NCBI GenBank assembly: GCA_944320355.1
Contig: CALUHC010000022.1
Coordinates: 1-64,000, forward strand
From: an uncultured Prevotella sp.
Lineage (GTDB): Bacteria; Bacteroidota; Bacteroidia; Bacteroidales; Bacteroidaceae
Length of the DNA stretch: 64,000 bases
Direction: 5' to 3'
Shown here in pieces: positions 8,294 to 16,446 of the stretch. A program made the position numbers and the translations under genes. Every line of letters begins with the position of its first letter. The first letter of the stretch is position 1. The notes under the pieces were generated by a model. That model did not search any database. It had not been told where the DNA came from and saw only the letters and a list, made by a program, of their open reading frames with translations.

Positions 8294-8352
8294 AAAGATT
8301 GAAAAGTAGAAAAAACGATGCGGAAAAGGCGTGGCTGCCATGCGCAAGAGCC

Positions 8353-8790
8353 ATTGCCCGCACTCCAGCCTCCCGTCTCCTGCTTCCTTGAATTTAACAC
8401 TTCGTGGAACATCGAAATAGAAACGTGAAACATTTCCACGTCGCAATGTTTAGGCAAAAAAGCCGCGCCGTCGCGTGAAACGACCCGCTTGGGAATGCGA
8501 AACGGCACATATCGCAAGGCGGAACAAGCCATATCGCCGTGCAAAACGGCACGTCTCGCAGCCCGTTCTCCGCCAAAAAACATGGTTTATGGCGGTTTTT
8601 AGTCAGATATTATGGTGCGGATTGTTGCACATTTCTCCCAAATATCCCATAACTCCCGTAGTTCCCAGAGAGTTACGATTGCACACCTGTCTTTGCATTA
8701 TTTGCCGCAAGAGGCGGCATCTCTCTCGAGAACGCGATTCTGGGAGGGCTTGGCCGTTCTTGTTTTAACATTCTGAAGCATTGTTAACCT
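8353..8790 (+). repeat. Dispersed composite element, copy A (about 435 bp)
   Basis: Alignment by eye with 27567-27960 (reverse orientation) shows long blocks of near identity. These include AATTTAACACTTCGT at one end, GGCAAAAAAGCC, the four-unit 22-bp array, a CCGCCAAAAA segment, CACCTGTCTTTGC, a CGCGATTCT hairpin arm and TTTTAACATT near the other end. It lies between fur and the serine acetyltransferase gene. It is not coding: the four 22-bp units shift the frame. Confidence 0.75.
8475..8562 (+). repeat. 22-bp palindromic array, four units (array 1)
   Basis: Units start at 8475, 8497, 8519 and 8541. Each centres on a variant of AAACGGCNCGTTT. Some units have the variant CATATCG in the right half. 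The array is embedded in copy A of the composite element. Confidence 0.8.
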
Positions 8791-8877
8791 TTCGCGGCCG
8801 GATGGCATAACAGCCCGGACAGGGGCGCCGTGCAGCGTATTGTATCCGCAAGGCGTGGCAAAAAACGGTTGCAATCC

Positions 8878-8909
8878 TTTGCGGTTCGCGCTTTTTAGTG
8901 TATCTTTGC
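8878..8909 (+). promoter_or_regulatory. Promoter for serine acetyltransferase
   Basis: TTTG (8878-8881), 19 bases, then TATCTTTGC (8901-8909). This is a full consensus promoter placed about 28 bp before the ATG at 8938. Confidence 0.75.
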
Positions 8910-8937
8910 AGCCAGCAAGTATTGACACAAAGAGAAG

Positions 8938-9828
8938 ATGAGTAACGCAGACTTAGCTCATATCCTTACAAGGACAGTGGATGAGCTTTCCGCCACAGAA
9001 TCGCTCAAGGGGCTGTTCCACCAGCATCGCGAAGGGTTCCCGCTGCCCTCCGGCAAGGTTCTCGAAGAGATTATAGACCTGTCGCGCTCGATCATATTTC
9101 CGGGCTATTTCGGCCGGTCGTCGGTCAATACGCGCACAATCCGCTATCACATAGGCGTAGGAATAGAGCGGCTGCACCGCCTGCTGGCCATGCAGGTGAT
9201 GGCCGCGATGGGGTTTGCCGGCTGTGACGGCACGGACGGCGACGCGCTGCCGTGCGCCCGCCGCGCCGAGAGCACGGCCACGGAACTGATAGCCCGCCTG
9301 CCGCAGATACGCGCCACGCTGGCAACAGACGTGGAGGCTGCCTACAACGGCGACCCGGCGGCCACGAGCTATGGCGAGATAATATCGTGCTACCCCGTCA
9401 TCAAGGCGCTGACCAACTACCGCATAGCCCACGAGCTGCACGTGCTCGGCGTGCCGTTGCTGCCGCGGATGATGACCGAGATGGCGCATTCGGAGACCGG
9501 CATCGACATACACCCCGCCGCGCAGATAGGCCACCACTGCACCATCGACCACGGCACGGGCGTGGTCATCGGGGCTACCTGCATCATCGGCGACAACGTG
9601 AAACTGTACCAAGGCGTCACGCTGGGGGCGAAGAGCTTCCCGCTCGACGCCGACGGCAACCCCATAAAGGGCATACCGCGCCACCCGATACTCGAAGACG
9701 ACGTGATAGTGTACTCAAACGCCACCATACTGGGGCGCATCACCATAGGCCGCGGCTGCGTGGTGGGCGCCAACATCTGGGTGACGGAAGACATGAAACC
9801 AAATACCAAGAAATATAAAAAGGAATGA
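8938..9828 (+). CDS. cysE: Serine O-acetyltransferase
   Basis: 296 residues. A helical N-terminal region of about 185 residues is followed by left-handed beta-helix hexapeptide repeats (about 189-285): IHPAAQIG, DHGTGVVIGA, GDNVKLYQGVTLGA. This is the typical architecture of bacterial serine acetyltransferases, and the long N-terminal half is usual for the Bacteroidota/plastid-like branch. The enzyme converts L-serine and acetyl-CoA to O-acetylserine, the precursor for cysteine, in the cytoplasm. It has its own promoter, and no cysteine synthase gene is next to it. Confidence 0.93.
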   Translation: MSNADLAHILTRTVDELSATESLKGLFHQHREGFPLPSGKVLEEIIDLSRSIIFPGYFGRSSVNTRTIRYHIGVGIERLHRLLAMQVMAAMGFAGCDGTDGDALPCARRAESTATELIARLPQIRATLATDVEAAYNGDPAATSYGEIISCYPVIKALTNYRIAHELHVLGVPLLPRMMTEMAHSETGIDIHPAAQIGHHCTIDHGTGVVIGATCIIGDNVKLYQGVTLGAKSFPLDADGNPIKGIPRHPILEDDVIVYSNATILGRITIGRGCVVGANIWVTEDMKPNTKKYKKE

Positions 9829-9961
9829 CCTAAACGGCGGAAACGCTTGTGCATGAACGCCGGTGCAAGCCCGGGAGGCGGCCACGGCCGCAACCGGGGA
9901 GCAACACACGCACCGGGCGGAAAGGGGCACAAACGCTTGCGCCAACCCAAACAACAGACAG

Positions 9962-11512
9962 ATGGAACAAGATTTTGAGATGATCGCCAAGACGTTCATG
10001 GGCCTCGAACCTGTATTGGCGAAAGAGTTGACCGAGCTGGGCGCAAACAACGTGCAGATAGGGCGGCGCATGGTTTCGTTCACAGGCGGCAAGGAACTTA
10101 TGTACCGCGCCAACTTCCAGCTCCGCACGGCCATAAGGGTGCTCAAGCCCATACGCCACTTCAAGGCCGGAACGGCCGACGAGGTGTATGACGAGGTGAA
10201 GAAGATAGACTGGTCACAGTACCTTGGCAACGAGACAACGTTTGCCGTGGACTCCGTGGTGTTCTCCGAGGAGTTCCGCCACTCCAAGTTCGTGTCGTAC
10301 AAAGTCAAGGACGCAATCGTTGACCAGTTCCGCGAGAAGACAGGCAAGCGCCCCAACATAAGCGTGGCCAACCCCGACATAAGGCTTAACATGCACGTGG
10401 CCGAAGACCGCTGCACCCTGTCGCTCGACTCAAGCGGCGAGAGCCTGCACCGCCGGGGCTACCGGCAGGAGAGCGTGGAGGCTCCGCTCAACGAGGTGCT
10501 GGCCGCCGGCATGATACTCATGACGGGCTGGCGCGGCGAGACAGACTTCATAGACCCCATGTGCGGCTCTGGCACGCTGCTCGTGGAGGCCGCGCTCATT
10601 GCCCGCAACATGGCGCCCGGCCTCTTCCGCAAGGAGTACGCCTTCGAGAAGTGGGCCGACTTTGACAGCGAGCTCTTCGACAGCATCTACAACGACGACT
10701 CGCAGGAGCGGGAGTTCAAACACCACGTTTACGGCTACGACATAGACATGAAGGCCGTCAACACGGCGCGGCTCAACGTCAAGGCGGCAGGGCTCACGGC
10801 CGACGTGACGGTGGAGCAGGCCGACTTCAAGGACTTCACGCAGCCACAGGAGAAGAGCATCATCGTGACAAACCCGCCCTACGGCGAGCGAATATCCACC
10901 CCCGACCTGCTCGGAACGTACAAGATGATAGGCGAAAGGCTAAAGCACCAGTTCCTCGGCAACGACGCATGGATACTCAGCTACCGCGAGGAGTGCTTCG
11001 AGCAGATAGGCCTCCGCCCGTCTATAAAGATACCTTTATATAATGGTTCGCTGGAGTGCGAGTTCCGCAAGTACCAGACCTTCGAGGGCCGCATGAAGGA
11101 GTTCCGCAGCGAGGGCGGCGCGGTGCAGACCGAAGATGAGCGCAGCCAGATGGCCGAGAAGGGCCGGTTCAAGAAGAATCGCGAGTTCAAGCGCCGCATA
11201 GACGAGGACGATGACAACGAGGAAAACGACATTCGCTCGTACACCTTCCGCCGCATCGACATAGGGCGGAGCCTCAGGCGCAGCGAGCGCGGGCGCTTTG
11301 ACGACGAGCGTGGAGGCGGCCGCGACCGCAGTCCGCGCGGAGGGCGCGACCGCGACGAGCGCAACGACCGGGGCCGGTGGGGCAGGCCGGGGCGCGAGCA
11401 GGGCGAAGACCGCGGACGCTACGGGCGCGACCGCAACGACCGCGGCGACAGACGTTTCGGCAACAAAGGAGGTGACTATGGCAAGAAGCGCAGGTTTGAC
11501 AACGACAGGTAG
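9962..11512 (+). CDS. THUMP-domain class I RNA methyltransferase (RlmL-type) with RGG-like tail
   Basis: ATG 9962 is chosen because the family starts with a motif like 'MIAKTFMGLEPVLAKEL'. The longer frame upstream is low-complexity. Residues about 1-165 form the THUMP-containing RNA-binding part. A Rossmann methyltransferase domain follows with DPMCGSGTLLVEAAL (SAM loop) and NPPYGER (catalytic NPPY motif for N2-guanine methylation). The closest role is 23S rRNA m2G methylation, as by RlmL. The last 100 residues are rich in Arg, Gly and Asp, with many RGG, RGR and DRG units, resembling disordered RNA-binding tails of helicases. The stop codon is one base before the start of the peptidase gene. 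Confidence 0.9.
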   Translation: MEQDFEMIAKTFMGLEPVLAKELTELGANNVQIGRRMVSFTGGKELMYRANFQLRTAIRVLKPIRHFKAGTADEVYDEVKKIDWSQYLGNETTFAVDSVVFSEEFRHSKFVSYKVKDAIVDQFREKTGKRPNISVANPDIRLNMHVAEDRCTLSLDSSGESLHRRGYRQESVEAPLNEVLAAGMILMTGWRGETDFIDPMCGSGTLLVEAALIARNMAPGLFRKEYAFEKWADFDSELFDSIYNDDSQEREFKHHVYGYDIDMKAVNTARLNVKAAGLTADVTVEQADFKDFTQPQEKSIIVTNPPYGERISTPDLLGTYKMIGERLKHQFLGNDAWILSYREECFEQIGLRPSIKIPLYNGSLECEFRKYQTFEGRMKEFRSEGGAVQTEDERSQMAEKGRFKKNREFKRRIDEDDDNEENDIRSYTFRRIDIGRSLRRSERGRFDDERGGGRDRSPRGGRDRDERNDRGRWGRPGREQGEDRGRYGRDRNDRGDRRFGNKGGDYGKKRRFDNDR

Positions 11513-11513
11513 G

Positions 11514-13679
11514 ATGGCGCGGCGGGCGCTGGCCCTGCTCGCGGCCATGGTAACGGCACAGGCAATGACGGCACAACTGAAGCAATTCACACTCGAAGAC
11601 CTCAACTTCGGCGGCACCAACTATAACAATATGCGGCCGAAGAATATGTACCTCACGTGGTGGGGCGACAGGCTGATGTACCAGGACGCCGAAGACTGGG
11701 GGACGGTAGACATGGAGACGGGCGAGAAAACCGCCGTGGCAACGCTCGACGAGGTGAACGCCGCCCTCTCTGGCGGCAAGATGGCCTCGGCCATGAGTGT
11801 CAGGTTCCCATACGCCGACCGCACGCTCGCATTGCTGAAAAACAGCAAGGAGCGCGTGCTATACGACTGGAAGGCCAAGAAGATAGCCTGGAGGCAGCCG
11901 TGCGAGGGCGAGGAGCACAGCGACTGGACGGCCGCGTCGAGAGCCGTCGCCTTTGTCCGCGACTACCAGCTGTGCGTCACCGACGCGTCGGGCGCCATCC
12001 GCACGCTGACCACCGACGGCAGCCGCGACATCGTTTACGGCCAGGCCGTGCACCGCAACGAGTTCGGCATCATGAAAGGAACGTTCTGGAGCCCCGACGG
12101 ACAGAGGCTGGCATTCTACCGCATGGACCAGAGCATGGTGACAGACTACCCGCAGGTGAACACCTTCACACGCATAGCCACCGAGGAGCCCGACAAGTAT
12201 CCCATGGCCGGAATGGCCAGCCACAAGGTCACCGTGGGCGTATATGACCTGCAGACCGGCACCACGGTATATCTGAAGGCAGGCGACCCCACAGACCGTT
12301 ACTTCACGAACATAGCCTGGAGCCCCGACTCCAAGACCGTATATATGATAGAGCTGAACCGCGACCAGACGGACATGGCGCTGCGAAGCTATGACGCTGC
12401 CACCGGCGAGCGCACGGCAACGCTCTACACGGAGCACAACGACAAGTACGTGCAGCCGATGACTCCCATCACGTTCCTGCCGTGGGACGATTCCAAGTTC
12501 CTGCTGCAGAGCCAGCGCGACGGCTATAACCACCTCTACCTCTTCGACACCTCGGGGCGCGAACTGCGCCAGGTGACGAGCGGACAGTGGGTGGTGATAG
12601 AGCTGATAGGCTTCAACAAGGCCAAGAAGAGTGCCATAATACTGTCCAACGAGGCCTCGCCCATACAGAACAACGTCTATGCCGTTGACCTGAAGACGGG
12701 TCGCCGCACCCCGCTCGACAACGGGCAGGGCATGCATTGCAACTATACCATGCGCGGATACAACGCCATCACGCTCTCTGAGTCGGGCAAGTGGCTCTTC
12801 GACCACAACACCGCGCCCGACGTGCCGCGCAACATCAACGTGACGAACACGGCCACGGCCGACAGCCGTCTGATATTCAGCTCGCCCGATCCGTGGCAGG
12901 GCTACGCCGTGCCGGAGTTCTCGTGCGGCACCATCAAGGCCGCCGACGACTCCACCGACCTGTACTACCGCATGGTGAAACCCATCGGATTCGACCCCTC
13001 GAAGAAGTATCCCACGGTGGTTTACGTATATGGCGGCCCCAACGTGCGCAACGTGGAGGCAAGCTGGCACTACGCCAGCCGCACGTGGGAGACGTACATG
13101 GCGCAGAAGGGATACCTGCTCTTCATACTCGACAACCGCGGCTCGTCAGACCGCGGGCGCGACTTCGAGCAGGTGACATTCCGCCACTTGGGGCAGGAAG
13201 AGATGAAGGACCAGATGCGCGGAGTGGCCTACCTCAAGTCGCTGGCCTACGTTGACACCACCCGCATGGGCATCCACGGCTGGAGCTACGGCGGCTTCAT
13301 GACCACGTCGCTTATGACCACATATCCCGATGTGTTCAAGGTTGGCGTGGCCGGAGGGCCGGTCATAGACTGGAAATGGTATGAGGTGATGTACGGCGAG
13401 CGCTACATGGACACGCCGGAGGCCAACCCCGAGGGCTATGCCGAGACGAGCCTCATCACCAAAGCGAAGAACCTGAAGGGCAAACTGCAGATAATCATCG
13501 GCATGAACGACCCGACCGTGGTTCCGCAGCACGCCCTGCAGTTCATCAACGCCTGCACCGAGGCCGGCACGCAGCCCGACTTCTTCGTATATCCGGGCGA
13601 AGGCCACAATATGGCAGGCCACAAGAGCGTTCACCTGCACGAGCGCATCACGCAGTATTTTGAGGAGAATTTGAAGTGA
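11514..13679 (+). CDS. Dipeptidyl peptidase IV-type serine peptidase (S9B)
   Basis: 721 residues from ATG 11514: a signal peptide (ALALLAAMVTAQAMTAQ), an eight-bladed beta-propeller region (about 60-480) and a C-terminal alpha/beta hydrolase domain. GWSYGG gives Ser591, GMNDPT gives Asp666 and GEGHN gives His698. Periplasmic or surface DPP-IV releases Xaa-Pro dipeptides from peptides and feeds amino-acid or peptide use. An alternative ATG at 11478 has a perfect AAAGGAGGTGA upstream but lies inside the methyltransferase tail and would put 12 polar residues before the signal peptide. The tight spacing suggests co-transcription with the methyltransferase. Confidence 0.93.
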   Translation: MARRALALLAAMVTAQAMTAQLKQFTLEDLNFGGTNYNNMRPKNMYLTWWGDRLMYQDAEDWGTVDMETGEKTAVATLDEVNAALSGGKMASAMSVRFPYADRTLALLKNSKERVLYDWKAKKIAWRQPCEGEEHSDWTAASRAVAFVRDYQLCVTDASGAIRTLTTDGSRDIVYGQAVHRNEFGIMKGTFWSPDGQRLAFYRMDQSMVTDYPQVNTFTRIATEEPDKYPMAGMASHKVTVGVYDLQTGTTVYLKAGDPTDRYFTNIAWSPDSKTVYMIELNRDQTDMALRSYDAATGERTATLYTEHNDKYVQPMTPITFLPWDDSKFLLQSQRDGYNHLYLFDTSGRELRQVTSGQWVVIELIGFNKAKKSAIILSNEASPIQNNVYAVDLKTGRRTPLDNGQGMHCNYTMRGYNAITLSESGKWLFDHNTAPDVPRNINVTNTATADSRLIFSSPDPWQGYAVPEFSCGTIKAADDSTDLYYRMVKPIGFDPSKKYPTVVYVYGGPNVRNVEASWHYASRTWETYMAQKGYLLFILDNRGSSDRGRDFEQVTFRHLGQEEMKDQMRGVAYLKSLAYVDTTRMGIHGWSYGGFMTTSLMTTYPDVFKVGVAGGPVIDWKWYEVMYGERYMDTPEANPEGYAETSLITKAKNLKGKLQIIIGMNDPTVVPQHALQFINACTEAGTQPDFFVYPGEGHNMAGHKSVHLHERITQYFEENLK

Positions 13680-13692
13680 TTTTATTTTAGGG

Positions 13693-14063
13693 GTTACCGC
13701 TACGCTCAAGGATTTAACGGGAGTTAGACGACCTGTCGGTCGTCGGAAGTTAACGGACTAATGTTTTTGCTGCCGATTGCTTTCCGTTAACTCTCGATAA
13801 CTAATTGGGCATAGCGGTAACTCTTATAAATTTCTTTCGCGCAGCGTTACTTCCTTTAACGTAATGTTACTTTCCATTTCACAAAGCTATTGTCTGTTAA
13901 CTTCCGACGACCGACAGGTCGTCTAACTCCCGTTAAATCCTTGAGCATAGCGGTAACATCTTTAACGTAGTGTTACTTTCCATCCCACAAAGCTATTGTC
14001 CGTTAACTCCCGACGACCGGCAGGTCGTCTAACTCCCGTTAACTCCTTGAGCGCAGCGGTAAC
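13693..14063. repeat. Long inverted and direct repeats (GTTAACTCCC family) between the peptidase and antiporter genes
   Basis: A 62-bp arm at 13693-13754 is the reverse complement of 13896-13957 with a single mismatch seen. In addition 13855-13957 and 13961-14063 are a 103-bp imperfect direct repeat, so the arm occurs a third time. Each arm contains the smaller palindrome GACGACCTGTCGGTCGTC. Related sequences occur near 54480, 59460 and 59940. The rest of this 460-bp gap holds no gene. Confidence 0.85.
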
Positions 14064-14109
14064 TCCTAAAACAAACTCCCAATTCCTCCCTCCTTTCACT
14101 TTTTTTCAT

Positions 14110-14117
14110 TATCTTTG
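14110..14117 (+). promoter_or_regulatory. -7 box for the K+/H+ antiporter gene
   Basis: TATCTTTG lies 24 bp before ATG 14142. It rules out the longer frame that would begin with TTG at 14115. Confidence 0.6.
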
Positions 14118-14141
14118 TGGCATACAAACCCTGCAAAGACA

Positions 14142-15632
14142 ATGATAGAAGCAATAACCTTTTCTGCTGAGAACATTCTCCTTATAGGTTCCGTGCTGCT
14201 GTTCGTGAGCATCGTGGTGGGCAAGACGGGCTACCGCTTCGGCGTTCCCGCCCTGCTGCTCTTCCTGCTTGTGGGCATGCTTTTCGGCAGCGACGGCCTC
14301 GGCCTGCAGTTCCACGATGCCGAGGAGGCGCAGTTCATAGGCATGGTGGCACTGAGCGTCATCCTCTTCTCGGGCGGCATGGACACCAAGTATGGCGACA
14401 TCCGCCCCGTGCTCGCCCCCGGCATAGTGCTCTCCACGGTCGGAGTGCTGCTCACGGCCCTGTCCACCGGAGTGTTCATCTGGTGGCTCTCGGGCATGAG
14501 CTGGACCAACATCTGCCTGCCGCTCACCACGTCGCTGCTGCTCGCCGCCACCATGTCGTCAACCGACTCGGCCTCTGTGTTCGCCATACTCCGCTCGCAG
14601 AAGATGCACCTCAAGCACAACCTGCGCCCCATGCTTGAGCTGGAGAGCGGCAGCAACGACCCCATGGCCTATATGCTCACCATCGTCCTGATACAGCTGA
14701 CACAGACCGCCGACATGGGCATCGGGGCTATAATGGTGCAGCTGGCCGTGCAGTTCATCGTCGGCGCGGGCGCAGGCTACATCTTCGGAAGGATAGCCGT
14801 GCGCATACTCAACAGACTCGACATAGACAACCAGGCCCTATACCCCATCCTGTTGCTGGCCTTCGTGTTCTTCACCTTCTCGCTCACCGACCTGATAAAC
14901 GGCAACGGCTACCTGGCCGTTTACATAGCCGGCATCATCGTAGGCAACGAGAAGATAAAGCAACGCCGCTACATCACGACCTTCATCGACGGCCTCACGT
15001 GGCTCTTCCAGATAATAATGTTCCTCTGCCTCGGCCTGCTTGTCAACCCGCACGAGATGCTGCAGGTGGCCGCCGTGGCCATGCTGATAGGCGTGTTCAT
15101 GATAGTTGTGGGTCGTCCGCTCAGCGTTTTCCTCTGCCTGCTGCCCTTCCGCGGCATCACGCTGCGGCCAAAGTTGTTCGTGTCGTGGGTGGGATTGCGC
15201 GGCGCCGTGCCCATCATCTTCGCCACATATCCCGTGGTGGCCGGCGTGGATGGTGCCGACATCATCTTCAACGTGGTGTTCTTCATCACCATCATATCGC
15301 TCGTGGTACAGGGCACCACCGTGTCGTTCATGGCCGGAAGGCTCGGGCTGTCGGAGCCGCTGCCCAAGACCGGCAACGACTTCGGCGTGGAGCTGCCCGA
15401 AGAGATAGGCTCCGAGCTGAGCGAGATGACCATCACCGAAGACACCCTCTATGCCGGCGACACCCTGAAGGACATGAACCTGCCCAAGGGAACGCTCGTG
15501 ATGATAGTGAAGCGGGGCGATAAGTTCCTTGTGCCCAACGGCTCGCTGAAGCTCCTCCTCGGCGACCAGCTGCTGCTAATCTCGGAAAAATCGCCCGCCC
15601 TACAGGCCGAAAGCCAATCCGACAGCTTCTAA
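14142..15632 (+). CDS. K+/H+ antiporter, CPA1 family (NhaP2-type)
   Basis: 496 residues. About twelve hydrophobic segments span residues 10-390, with the conserved acidic stretches of CPA1 exchangers (SSTDSASVFAILR and ELESGSNDPMAYML). The C-terminal 100 residues form a TrkA-C-like regulatory domain (from GSELSEMTITEDTLYAG to LGDQLLLIS). The protein would exchange cytoplasmic K+ (or Na+) for protons in the inner membrane and contribute to pH and osmotic control. The start is fixed by the -7 box at 14110. It is a single-gene unit bordered by repeat-rich gaps on both sides. Confidence 0.92.
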   Translation: MIEAITFSAENILLIGSVLLFVSIVVGKTGYRFGVPALLLFLLVGMLFGSDGLGLQFHDAEEAQFIGMVALSVILFSGGMDTKYGDIRPVLAPGIVLSTVGVLLTALSTGVFIWWLSGMSWTNICLPLTTSLLLAATMSSTDSASVFAILRSQKMHLKHNLRPMLELESGSNDPMAYMLTIVLIQLTQTADMGIGAIMVQLAVQFIVGAGAGYIFGRIAVRILNRLDIDNQALYPILLLAFVFFTFSLTDLINGNGYLAVYIAGIIVGNEKIKQRRYITTFIDGLTWLFQIIMFLCLGLLVNPHEMLQVAAVAMLIGVFMIVVGRPLSVFLCLLPFRGITLRPKLFVSWVGLRGAVPIIFATYPVVAGVDGADIIFNVVFFITIISLVVQGTTVSFMAGRLGLSEPLPKTGNDFGVELPEEIGSELSEMTITEDTLYAGDTLKDMNLPKGTLVMIVKRGDKFLVPNGSLKLLLGDQLLLISEKSPALQAESQSDSF

Positions 15633-15744
15633 TTCAACGCCACGGCACGGGCAGAACGCCACTCCAAACCACTGACCCGCTGCCGCCGCAAGGCTTGCAA
15701 TACGAAACAGGGTAGACCATAGCAAAGTAGAACAGGAGCAGCGT

Positions 15745-16145
15745 TAACGTATATTGATTATGTTAACGAGCACTGAACAACGCCCTCTGAGAATCGCGTT
15801 TTTGCGAGAAAAAGATCTGTGGCTGCAAATAACGCAAAAATGGGCGTGCAATTATAACTCATTGAGAGACACGGGCGTTATGTGAAAAGGGGGAAATTTG
15901 TGCAATAATCGGCACCCCAATATCTGCCGAAAAACGGTCGAAAACAGTGTTTTTTGGCCAAAAACAGCTTGCAATATGTGCCGTTTCGCCTTGCAAAACG
16001 GGCCATATCGCACTCCAAAACGTGCCGTTTCGCAATCCGAAACGGCACATATCGCAAAACGAGACCGACTTTTTGTCAAGATATTTTACCCAACGAAGCT
16101 TTTCGTTTTCTATTTCGAGAGAAAACGAAGTGTTAAAAAACAGCT
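15745..16145 (-). repeat. Dispersed composite element, copy B
   Basis: Reverse-orientation copy whose reverse complement aligns closely with 33300-33705: CGTTTTC...GAAAACG hairpin, GTAAAATAT.TTGACAAAA, the 22-bp array, CAAAAAACA, and GAATCGCGTTTTTGCGAGAA (an extra hairpin near 15790). It begins about 110 bp after the antiporter stop codon. The remaining sequence up to 16286 includes a short orphan frame. Confidence 0.72.
15971..16058 (-). repeat. 22-bp palindromic array, four units (array 2)
   Basis: Units start at 15971, 15993, 16015 and 16037 on the plus strand. Cores such as AAACGTGCCGTTT and AAACGGCACATAT are seen. The array is embedded in copy B. Confidence 0.8.
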
Positions 16146-16286
16146 TTTCATCTGATGCCATTCCCCATGTAGCGAGCACAAATTCCTGCGCAAGCGGCAG
16201 CTCAACCATTCCATTGAACTGCATGCACAAAATCTGGTCGCTGCTCTTTTCCACGTCATACGCTTGCATAATTGAAAGCAAAAAGT

Positions 16287-16418
16287 TACCTTTGCAGAAG
16301 GTTTACTGAGCTCGGCAATCTGTGAGCAAGCTCACATTGCACTCACTGGCAGTACCTTTGCAGAAGGTTTACTGCGTTCGGCAATCTGTGAGCAAGCCCA
16401 CATTGCGCCCGTCGGCAG
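16287..16418 (+). repeat. Two tandem 66-bp units, each with a promoter box and operator-like palindrome
   Basis: Units 16287-16352 and 16353-16418 differ at few positions. Each starts with TACCTTTGC, a match to the -7 box (16287-16295; 16353-16361). The first contains the perfect palindrome TGTGAGCAAGCTCACA (16321-16336). The second has one change (TGTGAGCAAGCCCACA, 16387-16402). The repeat ends 28 bp before the endonuclease start, so it most likely controls that gene through duplicated promoters and binding sites. Confidence 0.75.
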
Positions 16419-16446
16419 TACCTGTTCAATACGAAAACAAAGACAG

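Noticed and set aside
9863-9961. Upstream extension of the RNA methyltransferase
   Set aside because: The first 33 residues are low-complexity, and the family N-terminus starts at ATG 9962.
14115-14141. TTG start for the antiporter
   Set aside because: The -7 box TATCTTTG overlaps it. The ATG at 14142 is downstream of the predicted transcription start.
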